NCBI GenBank assembly: GCA_035048815.1
Contig: JAUCBN010000005.1
Location: 20,114,517 to 20,178,516, forward strand
Reading direction: 5' to 3'
DNA from: Abelmoschus esculentus
Lineage: Eukaryota; Streptophyta; Magnoliopsida; Malvales; Malvaceae
Length of the DNA stretch: 64,000 nt
Under the pieces are notes generated by a model. The model was not told the DNA's origin. It searched no databases and saw only the letters and a list, made by a program, of their open reading frames with translations. Of this stretch, positions 22,727 to 34,402 are shown in pieces. Position numbers and translations under genes: made by a program. Numbering within the stretch: position 1 is the stretch's first letter; every line of letters starts with the position of its first letter.

Positions 22727-23150
22727 ATATTCAAACCTTAATCTGCCTTCTTTTCAGTTTATCATGGAGGAACAAATAAAATAGGCCGGGTTGGGACAAA
22801 ATTCATGTCGAAGTCGAGACGGGTGAAATCTTTCGAGTGTCAGGCCGGCCGGGGTCGAGTCGGACAGCTAAAAATCCGACCCGCCCCACTCTGTTGTTAT
22901 CCATCCGTAAAGTGTGATTCAAAGAAGAAAAAAAATACTCCATGTTTTATGTTGCTTATAAGCTATGTTGTGACTTGAATTGACAATCCACATCTCAGAT
23001 GGAATTTAACTGAAATCATCATTTCTTGCAGGTTCAAGCAACTAAAATCATGAACCAGACCCAGAGGTACACATCAAACACTCATTCTACAAACATATAT
23101 TTTACAAATTAGACCTTTTTATGCTACATGAATAAGAGAAACAAAGAAGA
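22727..23150. other. PAD4 downstream region with a GC-rich repeat fragment
   Basis: The 3' flank of PAD4. Positions 22783-22915 are unusually GC-rich (gggttgggac, gtcgagacgggtgaaat, aaatccgacccgcccc) and resemble the ggtcggg-type dispersed repeat at 36616-37114. No gene is visible. Confidence 0.45.
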
Positions 23151-26100
23151 CTAAGGAACCCCATCCACTAAACCAGGGAACAATGGAGGGATTTGCTGAA
23201 CCTGTGGTTTCATTTCTTTCCATTCTCCCATCCATCGACTAAAGCTCGAATTTTTCGACAATACATCTTTCGACACCTCTTTATTATTGATCAAAGTCCT
23301 TGCATACCCTTCGAACATGTCGATCTTTAGCCACAACTGATGTCGCTTTGTTACGTCATTCTCACTTCGAATATTGTCTAGCCACTCTCTGGCTTCTTCT
23401 ACCTTGGCCCAAAAGCATGAATCTTGTGTCAAGCTGGCGAATTTGCTCCTCTTGTTTTCTTCGTCCGGAACGCTTCTCTCCCTCCACCACTTGTCGAAAA
23501 TCTCGTACCTTCTTTGTCTTCCATGCTCGATGTAGTGCCCGTGTTCGATGTGTTTACCGTTTCGGTAATAATCAGCTATGTCCAATGGTTCAACAAGAAG
23601 CTTATAGGATTGTGAAGCGTTTACCCACTTTTCCCTCCTGTCGAAATCATGGGGGAGCTTGTTGTTATCCAGCATGTAGATTACACTATCCCAAAACTGA
23701 GCAAGCCTATGGCGGTTCATGTTGACTCGAGCCTCCCTTCTTGAGGCCCCCCTAAGCTTGAAGGAATCATAATAGCCCATTTGATCATCAGCCTCATCGC
23801 AACAGGCTTTGTACCACTCGATTTCGGCTCGAAACGGTACGATCTTGGACAATTTTATCGCTAGATTGGCAGCAGTCAGGTTTGGTTTATCACTGTGATG
23901 AGCCATTTGTAGGCATACCTTGGCCTTCACTGCAACCGGTGCCTCGGCAGTTAGGTCCGAGGACTGCAATGCCAAAGCTACACCAGCTTCATAGCTAGAA
24001 TCAGGTATCATCCCTTCTTCATTAAAGTTTCTAGCCTTTAGGAGCTGTGTAGAGACTTTAGCAACATATTCTCCGTACCTGAGATGATCCTCGATGCTAT
24101 GGCTCGGCGAGCCTGTCGCCAGCATCAAATGCATCATCTTAATAACCGATGCAACGTTCTCTACACAAATGGCACCCTCTTGACCGCAGAAAACATAGCT
24201 CCCGAAAGGCCAAAACAAGCTCTCTGATGGATCTTCAGCTTGGGCTATCAATTCCAAGTCCTTTAAAACACAGTGAAAAAGTGTATCCTTTACATCACTA
24301 GGTAGCTGAGAAGAAAGGCCTTCAACAAAATGGTGTGGAGAAGCCATGCAGCAGTGCCAGAACTGCAGCAGAGATTGTATACGAGGAATGTGGTTTACAA
24401 TCTCCGCAAAAAGTAGTCTTGGCATGATATCATGCTTGGAAACAACATGACAAAAGTTTCCACCCCATCGTTGGCGGAGAATCGATCGATGGAAGGCTTC
24501 GTTGCCGAGCAATGGAGAGCCGAATGTGATGCATAGGACCGAAATTGGAGGAGGAGACATAGAGAGCAGATTACAGAGGAGCCACAAAGATGAAAGAGAG
24601 GCTGTTGTTCCTCCTATGCACTGACCAGTTATCACAATTGACTTCACTTTTCCCATTAATGCTGCTATCTGCAACAACACCATGTCTAATTAATTACTGT
24701 TCTGACTAGGGACATCTTTCAATAATAAACAAAGAGTTCATAGAAAATGCCATGCTGGCATTCTGTATCAATAAATTATAACATCGTCAATGGTTGGATG
24801 AAAACTTTGGCAAATTCACCCCAATATACCTTTATATTAATTATTTATTAAAATCACCCCTCCGAAAATTATTAACAAAATATCCTCATTTTAGACACAT
24901 AAGACAAAAGTGTTCCTCGTCTAATGTGCTATACAACATAAATAATTAGTATAAAAGATATAGTGAGGGTGAAATTGTCGAAAATTTTACATGAAACAAC
25001 CTTAAGGGCGTACAAGTGTCTGGTAGACTTAAAAGGTCAGTTTTATATTACTTTTAAAAAATATAATAAGAAAGTATTTTTAAATTATTTAATTTCAATA
25101 AAAATATTTGGTATTGTCATTAAAAAACATTTTTAAGTAAATGAAATGTTTATTTTAGATATTTTAAAAATATAAAAATATTGATGATATAAATGAAGTT
25201 AAAATTTCAGTTTTTAAAAATTACTTTACAAATAAAACTGAAAACTATTTGTTTTGTATAATTTTTATTCCTAAAATCATTATTAACTCTAAAAATATTT
25301 TTAAAAAGCAATAAAGAACATAATCTATGAAAGCATCTCGAAAGGTTTGAAAAGGTAATTTTTCTGTATAAAGTTTAGTCCCATTCCCACAGATATCCAA
25401 CCCCATCCCCATGCAAAAAAGAGTAAAGAAGCATCTTGAAAGGTTCTAAAAGGTAATTCTTCTGTATAAAGTTTAGTCCCCACAGATATCCAACCCCATG
25501 CAAAAGAGTAAAAGAAGCAAACAAGGGACCAAGACAAGGGTAGACCCCAGTAAAAGTGTGTTCGGTTGGTTTAAGATTAGAGTTGACCTCAACAACCCAA
25601 CCATGAAAAGACCCCAAAACAAAAGAAATGTAGCTAATATTTTGCCGACATGATTGGCAAGGGAATACGTTCCTAAGAAATTGTTGACTTGTGAGTGCAG
25701 TTCGGGGTGACTGACTGTGTCAATTATACTGAAGTGATGACTTATTCCACGACATTTAATGAATGTGGACATAAGTAGTCGATCTTTAAGTACCCCCAAA
25801 AATATTATGGGGATGAGGAAGATCCAATTATTGACACGTTAATTAGGGAAAATGAAAGAGAATAAAAGCCAAAATATCGAGGGACCTAAATATGATGACT
25901 TATCATGCTAATAAAATACGACAGTTTTGTTTGTTCATGTTGTAGTTTCACCTATTCAAAAAATGTTGTTTCACATTGTGAAATAACTAAGATTTTTTTT
26001 TCTAATAGATTTCTCTCATATACATATATTTAAATCTGTAAACTTTGAATTAAATTAGTTAAATCTAAATATATTTCGACCTAAAATTAATTCGAGCTTA

Positions 26101-28680
26101 AACATAAAGGACTCTGAATAAATAATTCATAACTTGTAAATTTAACTATTTTTTATTAGCATATAACATGCAATTTCAACTTGAATATTTTTTAAAAGTA
26201 GATTAAGATAGTATGGTTGTTTATGAGTTGAGTTCTTGTTAAAGGAACTAAGTATATGGGCATTAAGATTTAAGATCAGAGGCATAACTAAATTGAGTAA
26301 AAAAAATTCTCTTAATTATGTTTTTTATTAAAAAAAATTTTAAAAACAATTTCTAAACCTAACCCTAATTTTTACATATTAAACCTTAAAAATACAGTAT
26401 ATCCTTAATTCCCTTAATTCTAACCATAACCCTAATCTTAAATCTAAACCCTAAATTATAAATCCACTAATTTAAAGTGAAAGCATAAAATGAGATATTT
26501 TTATGGGTAGACGATTTATGTTCGATTAAATTAACCTGAGATTAAAATTGATTTAATCAAATTGAATTTATCAGAGTATCCGGTTAAGTTGGTTAATCTT
26601 AAACCAATTGTAATTACTTTTCTAACTCTTATATTGTAATTGGATCAATGATTTCAAGTATTTATGTATTTGCATGTTAAATCATAAAAAACAATGTGTA
26701 AAAAATATGATCAATTGTAATGACTTTAGTCTTCAGCGGTCAAATCAATAAATATAGGACTAAAATTACATATTACTTAAAAAAATTTAACAATATCTTA
26801 CTTCAAATAATTTATATGATAAATTAAACTCGAATCAATGAATATAAAATTTCATAACCCAAAATAACCCACACTCGTCTAACCCAAAATTAAATTAATT
26901 CTAATTAATTTAATCAAAATTAACTCGACTAAAAATTGACCTTAAAAATGCTAAACTAGTACTAACAAGGTAAAATCAGAATTTTTATATAATAAGGTTA
27001 AAGTAATGTATGAGATATTTTTTTTATATTAATATAATAAATATTATTGACCTCATATGTCAATAAATTAAATAAATCAATTCTAATATTTTTTATAGAA
27101 AATCCGATTTAATTTTAATATTTCTATTTAATGAGTATTTTTAGTGGGTCAATTATACTCCTATTTTTTTATGTGCCTATCCCCATGAGAAATTATATCA
27201 TGGGTCAATCTCACCATGTCATCCATGGGACCAACCAATAGAAACTGTCCACCTCATTATTTTTTAATTTTTCAAGTGAAGATTCACTTGGGAAAAAATT
27301 ATGACATGAAAAAATTGATCAAGTGTGCAGTTTTTATTGGTTGGTCTCATGGACAGGTGGTGAGACTGACCCATGCTATAATTTTTCCTATGTCCATACA
27401 TGCTAACCAAACCTCAATTCTCTTTCATATCTTAAGAGTTTTAATAAAAAAATGAATATGGATTTGACTTTGGGGGTAGACATTTTTACATTTATCATAT
27501 TTGAAAATTATGATTGAGTTGAATATTTAAATTGTAATTCAAACTTCAAAGTTTGAATCATATAGTAACAGTGTTTTTCTTTTCTGATATTTACGAAATG
27601 GAGCTTTCAGGATTAAAGAAAAAGTAATGGAACTTTCACACCTAGTAATCTATCATATGGGAATGGAGCACTAAGTCTAAAACAAACAGGGAAAACAACA
27701 ACTACAACAATAAGTTCCAAAGATGCAACAATTATTTTCCCATTGTTTTATGGAGTGTTCAATTGTTGGTGTTCAATGGTACCTGCTTTTCCCACTACCC
27801 AGAATTGTCTAATTAATTCGAATTAAATATTATAAAAAATTATTATAGACGAATCTCTCAATCAAATTTATTCTATTCACAAACAAACTCGTTATCCTGT
27901 CTAGTGCCACTCTTAGTCTCCGATCAACTTATGGAAATCTGGCGCTTACAGGCCATTAGTTAGCGCCCAATTACCCATTTTTCATACTTTCACAAACAAT
28001 ATCTTTTCTTCTGCTGACCAGATTCCCGAACAATATCTAATTAATCCCATAAATCTCCAGCACATCTCATATCAATCTTGTAACTGGGTTTTTGCTTAAT
28101 TAGATACTAATTTAATAAAAAAAATTGATTTGGTTTTCTTTGTTGATTTCTTCAATATGTTTCATGAAAGTTAAACAGTTAAGGTTCTGGTAGTTTTGTT
28201 GTATGCCTAAACATATATACAGATTTACAGATCAACGCCAGAATCGATGTGGTTTGTGTTGGATTTTACAAAGAAATGAATTAAATCTTCAAGCATAAGA
28301 AAGGAAACAGAAACGGAAATTTGAAATCTAAAATTGCAGCAAAAGGTAAAAAGAAAGCTAACCTGGATTTGAAGACTCGGAATCATTGAGAAGAAAAGCT
28401 TTAGCATTCCATGATGCACCTTGATGGGCTCCTCTGCTTCGCTATGTCGATAAAGCGGAGCAAAAAGGCCGCCGTCTTCGGCATCCAAAGCCACCAGATT
28501 TCTGCAGTTCTGATCCGACCCAGCGCTCATTTGAATCCCAGAAAACGCGATATAAGCTACGCTTCCGATCTGATGGACCAGGTAAGCCCCTGGGGAGCTG
28601 GTGTTTGCTATACCGCATAACCTCCATGCCTCCTCCAACAACTGCGTCGACGCTAGAAATGTTGCCAGCGTCTCGCTCAT
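23151..28680 (-). CDS. PAD4: PAD4-like lipase-fold immune regulator
   Basis: Two exons: 28680-28363 (106 codons) and 24668-23151, joined in phase 0 across a 3694-bp GT-AG intron, giving 611 residues (Arabidopsis PAD4 is about 540). The EDS1-family protein PAD4 pairs with EDS1 to relay TIR-type receptor immunity and salicylate defence. The N-terminal alpha/beta-hydrolase domain ends near residue 300, and the C-terminal EP domain holds GYYDSFKLRGASRREARVNM and EPLDIADYYR. The nucleophile elbow reads GQCIGG, with Cys123 (codon 24618-24620) where a catalytic Ser is usual. The Asp (VVSKHDIMPR) and His (EDHLRYG) of the triad seem kept. In Arabidopsis the triad is known to be dispensable for immunity. 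The stop is TAG at 23151-23153. The retroelement block ends only 430 bases beyond it. SAG101 is less likely on EP-domain wording. Confidence 0.9.
25331..25517. repeat. two-copy tandem duplication in the PAD4 intron
   Basis: Two units of about 105 and 85 bases share gcatcttgaaaggttYtRaa, aaggtaattYttctgtataa, gtttagtccc and cacagatatccaacccca. The second unit lacks a short cccattcc stretch. Confidence 0.8.
27175..27400. mobile_element. fold-back MITE in the PAD4 intron
   Basis: The left arm contains aaattatatcatgggtcaat, ctcaccatgtcatccatggg and accaaccaata. The right arm is its near-perfect reverse complement, ending gcatgggt...aaattata. A short AT-rich loop of about 60 bases separates the arms. 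It has no ORF, and the boundaries are approximate. Confidence 0.7.
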
Positions 28681-29365
28681 TTCGAAACTGTTTTGGCCGC
28701 TTTAACCCATTAATTTCCACAAGAAACCGAGTTAGGATTTGGGAATAAAGAATTTCCAAGTCAAATTTGGAAACTGTATAGGAAATTGTAGTAGGGAATT
28801 AAGAAAAAGAAGAAGAAGAAGGTTGGTTGAGTTACTTACCATGAAGCTTCGGTTTTCATATTATGGAGAAGCTGTTTTACTCTTTGGTTCTTTCTTTCTT
28901 GCCTGGTGGTGGTGGCGGGATGGTGGTGAGCTTGTATTTTATTAGTTACAAAAAACTAAATATTGAAATATATAGTTTCAACTTTGAACTTGAATTCAAT
29001 AAAAAGTGGTTTGGTCTTATTTAATATTCGATTTATTAGTTAATTTATTTAGATTAAATTTTATAAAAATTTAAGTTAAGGATAATTCTTTCGATTTAAT
29101 TTTCTTAACTTTTAATATTATGGTTTAAATATATAATTTTGGACAAAATATCTAACATATTATCGTACTTAATTAACCGGTTGTTAGTTAAAAATTAATT
29201 TTAAGATAATTATCTCTTATTTATAAAATTATCTCTTTAATATAATTTTATTAATTATTAAATTAAATTTTAAAACATATGTATTAATCTCATTTATTTA
29301 AATAAAAATAATTATTTTTAAAGTATATACGAGAATTGTCTTAAAAAATATGTGTTGTAACTTGT
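28681..29365 (-). other. PAD4 upstream region
   Basis: Sequence 5' of the PAD4 start. One W-box-like core (minus-strand ttgac near 28758) is present, which is weak evidence since single cores are common. The plus-strand open frame at 28739-28945 is rich in Arg and Trp runs and looks fortuitous. Confidence 0.35.
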
Positions 29366-29477
29366 GAGTAGAAACGGAGGTACATAGGACGGGGTAGGAC
29401 AAATGTCTCCGCCCCAAATTTTTTTATTCTCATATTTAATTTTTTTTTAAATAATTTGTTTATAAATTTGTTATTTA
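29366..29477 (+). repeat. dispersed repeat fragment, first copy
   Basis: gaaacggaggtacataggac followed by tctccgcccc and a T-rich stretch. A related copy lies inverted at 30955-31095 (minus strand gaaactacacctatgtagga, then tcgcccctctg and a T-rich stretch). The two face each other across a MULE-type MITE. Confidence 0.5.
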
Positions 29478-29486
29478 TTTTTAAAT

Positions 29487-30380
29487 GACATAAATGTAAT
29501 TTTCACCCTTAATATTTATAATTTTTATCATTTTAGCCCTTATTCTTTTTTGGGATAAATTTAGCCCTTGACCTATGTCTTTTTAACAATTAACTCATTT
29601 TTTAACTACCATTATAACTGAACCGTTAAAAATTTAATAATGGTAACATATCATATATGTAATAATATATTTTAAATGATATATAATCTAACCTATTAAA
29701 TATATATAGAGAGAATATAATTTTATTTTAGTATAAAATATAATAAATTTAAAATTTAAAATAAATATTAAAAATTAATTAAATGCAAAACAAAAATTTA
29801 CTAAATATTCTCAACCCTAACTAAACTAAAATATCTTTATAAAATCCTAAAACTCCGATTTAGATTAAAATTAAAATACCTAAATTCTAAACTAAAATAA
29901 TAAAAATCTAATTGATTATTATCAAAATTCTTTATCTTTGATTCACCGGTAACAAACCATACAAAACCCTTTCTTTTCAGATTATGTTCATACCTTTTTA
30001 GATAAAATTTTGATTTTACTATAGTTAAGGTTGAGAATGTTTAGTAGCCTTTTGTTTTAGATTTAACTATTTTTTAATAAATAAAAAATTAATTTTTAAT
30101 ATTTTTATTTAAATTTTAATTGTTTTATATTTTTAGATTGAAATAAAACTATATCTCACGTTTATGTATTTGATATATTAGATGTTAAGTCATTTAAAAT
30201 ATATTATTACATATATATGACATGTCATTATTATTAAATTTTTAACGGTTCAGTTATCATGATAGTTAAAAAATGAGTTATTTGTTAAAAAGATAAAGGT
30301 GAAGGGCTAAATTTATCTAAAAAAATAGGGACAAAATAACAAAAATTATAAACGTTAAGGGTGAAAACTATCTTTATGCC
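29487..30380. mobile_element. MULE-type MITE with long terminal inverted repeats and 9-bp TSD
   Basis: An 894-bp element starting gacataaatgtaattttcac and ending with the complement of ggcataaagatagttttcac. The inverted repeats run about 210 bases on each side. It is flanked by identical tttttaaat at 29478-29486 and 30381-30389. Long TIRs and a 9-bp duplication are the hallmarks of Mutator-like elements. It contains no transposase ORF, so it is non-autonomous. Confidence 0.85.
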
Positions 30381-30954
30381 TTTTTAAATATTTATGTTTT
30401 ATCTTTAAACTAAAAAACTTTATAGCAGCTTTTTCGGTTCTTAAAAATTCATCTTAATTTGTTATTAAATCATATGTTAATCAATTACTTAAATTAATGG
30501 ATTTAGTTTATTTAAAATATACAAATTTATAATTTTATCTCAAAATTATATTTACCAAATATGACTTTAGACTTTATTTTTTTTCAATTTAGTATTTTAA
30601 CTTTTTTATTTACTTTATATCCGAATTTATGTTTTCAGTTGTTTTGATGAGTATTCAAGTTTGTCGTGTTACATTATTACCTATATATATTAATATATAT
30701 TTAGATGTTGACGTGATATAATCCCAAAGTGTTTTGTTTAAATAAAAATATTATCATTTTGTCCATATTTTTCAATGTATTTATCATACATTACCATACA
30801 CATGTGTAGGATTCCACTTATAAAATGCACTATAAATTATATTTATAAATAGTTATGAATGATGCTTTTGTATTGGATGGTAGTTAATGAAAAAGTAATA
30901 AATGAGGACTTGATTATAAAGTATCACATTAACAAACAATAACGGAATCAGAAT

Positions 30955-31095
30955 TTGGGGACGAAACATAAATATTTAAAAGTAAAAGACAAATTCATTA
31001 AAAAAATTATTTTAAAAAATATAAATATGAGGGACAAAAATTAAAAAAAAAACTCTTCAGAGGGGCGATTATCCCTTCCTACATAGGTGTAGTTT
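30955..31095 (-). repeat. dispersed repeat fragment, inverted copy
   Basis: The minus strand reads gaaactacacctatgtagga, then tcgcccctctg, a T-rich stretch and catttatg. It parallels 29366-29477 in the opposite orientation. Its family is not recognised. Confidence 0.45.
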
Positions 31096-31440
31096 CGTCT
31101 TGTTAACAAAGGACTAAAACTCTAAATTTAAGTATAATAAGTTTAAGCTTTGTTTGACGTTAAAGTTTTAAATATGGATTTGGGGGTAAATATTCGTTTG
31201 TAAAAGTCATTTTTTTATTGTTTTAAAACGATTGTTTAAAACAAGGAAATCAATTGATGAGAGAGTGTTCAGAGCCAAACGTGGTTTGTTTGTGATTGTT
31301 GTTGCCGGTGACTGGTCATTTCTCACCGCAATAGCAACAAAAAATACAACTTTAGTCAACAATCTCTAAAGTAAGTAGTTACAACTCTCGATTGAAATTT
31401 GACATTCTTCCTTTTCTTTTAGGTTAAAGCCTTGAAATTA

Positions 31441-31982
31441 GGGGTGTAAACGATCGAGCTTGAGTAGTGCTGAGCTCGACTCGAAATGCTCGAAAATTAA
31501 GCTCGATTCGATTGAAAACTCACGAACTTAAAATTATTGAGCTCAAGCTCGAACTCGAGAAACTCTAAAAGCTCAAACTCTAAAAACTCAAAAAGCTCGA
31601 ACTCTAAAAAGCTCAAATATACCGAGTTAAACTCAAATATCAGTAAAATTGATTTGAGTTTTAAATTATTAAACTCAACTAGAGCTCAAACTTAATTGGA
31701 GCTCAAATTCTAATATCAATAAAAGCTAATATAAAAATATATTTAAACTTGTTTTCACCCTAAAGGAAAAAAAAAAAGAATATTTTGTAAGGTAAAACCT
31801 TATTTTATTTATAGACTTATTCTCTCCGCCTTCTTTAAGATTTGTGCAATATGTAATTATCATCTCTATATCAACTATGTTTGTCTTTGTATCATGCGAA
31901 AATAGATAATTATATCAAGAATCCTCCAAACTTCTCATCGTGTTCAACTTGATCACTATATAAAATTTGAAGTATAAAACCC

Positions 31983-32018
<36 letters not shown>

Positions 32019-32165
32019 GATTTCGAGTAGCTCACGAGCTTTTCAAGTATCAAGTAACTCGGCTCAGCTCGTTAAGAATTCAAGTCGAGTCGAATTTTGA
32101 TTGAGCTTTAACCGAGTCGAACTCAAATAACTCACGATTTGTCTCGTCTCATTTACAACTCTACT
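31441..32165. repeat. gagctcga-rich dispersed repeat with (tta)n microsatellite
   Basis: It starts ggggtgtaaacgatcgagct and ends gtctcatttacaactctac, whose complement (gtagagttgtaaatgagac) resembles the start, so imperfect terminal inverted repeats are likely. The body is dense in gagctcgaactcgag-type words. A (tta)n run sits at 31988-32018. A related copy is at 57975-58590. It is probably a non-autonomous DNA transposon. Confidence 0.6.
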
Positions 32166-34142
32166 TGAAAGTTTATTTCGAGAGGGATAAACAACTCCCA
32201 GTTGATATTCGATATTCTTCTTTTTATCCCTCCTGAAATTGCTAATAAAAAAATATAATAAACTTAACAAGTTATCAGATTTTGAAATGAAAATCGATAT
32301 GATTTTTGTGATGGTGGGTGACCATGGCTTCAACTGAATTTGATAAAGATTTGAGGAAGAAGAAGAGACCAAGTTGGACTTGAAATGTGAAACAGATCCA
32401 ACGGATATTCTACGACTTGATTAGGTGACCTTCCATGGAGACAGATTTGTGGGTCAACTATTGCTTTCAGAGTTATTTATGAACTTTATTGCATCATAGT
32501 TAAGCTGATGGGTTACAGTCTTAATTAATATTAGATAATGTTTTCTCAACCAACGTTTAATTATTAAAAAAATAATATTAAATGGTCATTTTAATCGTTT
32601 TAAAGAAATGTTTGTTTCGTCTTAAATGAATATTTTTGAAAAAAAATTGAAATTTTATTTTATTTTTTTTATAAATGAACATTCTCATTTAAACAAACGT
32701 TGAAAAATTCGCAGCTAATGAAGTTTAAGTACAACTTATGAATTTATAAGTAAAAAATAAAAAATAAACATAAAAAAGACATGAGTAAAAAATAAGATTT
32801 AACATAATACGCTCTCTTTTATCTTATAAATAAAATAAATAAATAATTTTTAATAAAAATAAAAAATATATTATCATAGATCTCGTTAAAAACCTTTCTA
32901 AGTCTAAATTGAAAAAAAAGAATACCTATAATAATATTACATAAACAACCAAGAGATAAACTCAACAACAAAACCAACAATAAGAATAAAATAAGAAAAA
33001 ACATCAAAAGAACATAACTATACCTCAAACACCAAGGTATTCATGCAGAAAGTTAAGAACAATATCAGGAGGTTGTAGAAAAAATTGAGATTCAAAATTA
33101 TCACAAGAATACAATCTTACCATTACATTAGCCACTTTGTTACCTTCACGAAACACGTATTTGACAATGACTTACTCAAAGATTTGTATAATACTCCGAA
33201 TTAAATAAAGCAAATAAGAGTCATTCCCTACTTTATCATTATTTTACAACATAAAAATTATTTCGACATTATCAAATTCAATTATAATAGACTCTGTGTT
33301 CATGGTTGCCATGACATTTTGCCGAGGTCCCTATGTAGCATAACAATCATAGTTACACATGGACGGAACCATGTATAAATTTGGGGTGTCTGTTGACACT
33401 TTTTTTTTTTGAAAAATTATATTTTTATATAATTAATATATAAAAAATTAAAAATATATGTAATTGACACCCTTTTATAAATAATTTGACACTTTTTTAT
33501 AAATAATTAATTCTTTTTAAATACTGTTCAAAAAATGACACCTCTTAAATAAATTCTTGACTTCGCCCCTATAGTTACATATTTTTATAGAGTCAAATGA
33601 TCACCAAAAAATTATATTTCATAATATTGTTATATAATAGTAAAAATATTGGATTATTACCCTATATAATAATAGTGAAAATATATTTCATAAATGATAT
33701 TATTTTAGAATTATAGAATTTAAGACTTATGATTACGATATAAGATTTTTAAATAAAAAATGATTTTTTTATAATAGGTCCCAAAATTTCTCTGGCTATA
33801 ACAGGATACTCTTTGTATTGTGCCAAATGTTGACCGGTTCAAACATGATCCATTTTTTATATAAAAATTCAAATAAATCGTTTGACTGGTCAAATATGTC
33901 CCACCAATAACAACAATATGCGATTTAAAGTATCCTTAAGATACAACGAAATCTATAGTTGACCGCCATCATACAACCAACGATTAATATTTTCGGAAAA
34001 AAAAAAATAAGTATAGTTTATTATGTTATTTATGATCTTATTTATTTAATAAAATTTATTTATTTTATTTTTAAGGTAAAAATTTATATATTTTTATATG
34101 TTATTAAACAGATAAATTTCATTAAATAAAATCATGAATGAT
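32166..34142. other. AT-rich intergenic DNA
   Basis: No gene recognised. A small imperfect inverted repeat is visible at about 32590-32700 (gtttgtttcgtcttaaatga against catttaaacaaacgtt). The stretch 33365-33560 contains repeated gacaccYttttataaataa words and looks like another short dispersed repeat. Confidence 0.4.
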
Positions 34143-34402
34143 TAGAAATTATATCATAGATTATTTTCATCGCATTATTCATGGATCAACTAATCAAATG
34201 CATTCATTTAATTATTATTTTTATATTATCTTTTTTTTTAAGTGAATCTTTACTTGATAATTTTTTAAACTTAATTTACAGTACATATTAATGAAAATTC
34301 ACTTGATAAAAAATAAAATAAAAAATAATTAAATGAATATATTTGATTGATTAATTTTATTGATAAAGTGACGAGAATAACTTATGATATAATTTCTGAT
34401 AA
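34143..34402. mobile_element. fold-back MITE, diverged relative of the one at 27175
   Basis: The left arm (34143-34222: gaaattatatcatagattat, catggatcaactaatcaaat, ttcatttaattatt) pairs with the right arm (34318-34402) as an imperfect reverse complement. The core has aagtgaatctttacttgata, also an inverted repeat. The aaattatatcat start is shared with 27175-27400. Confidence 0.65.

Noticed and set aside
23300..23725. 141-codon plus-strand frame inside PAD4
   Set aside because: Antisense to a long conserved exon; composition explained by the PAD4 reading frame.
28739..28945. Possible small plus-strand gene upstream of PAD4
   Set aside because: Low-complexity Arg and Trp runs, no domain, overlaps the PAD4 promoter.
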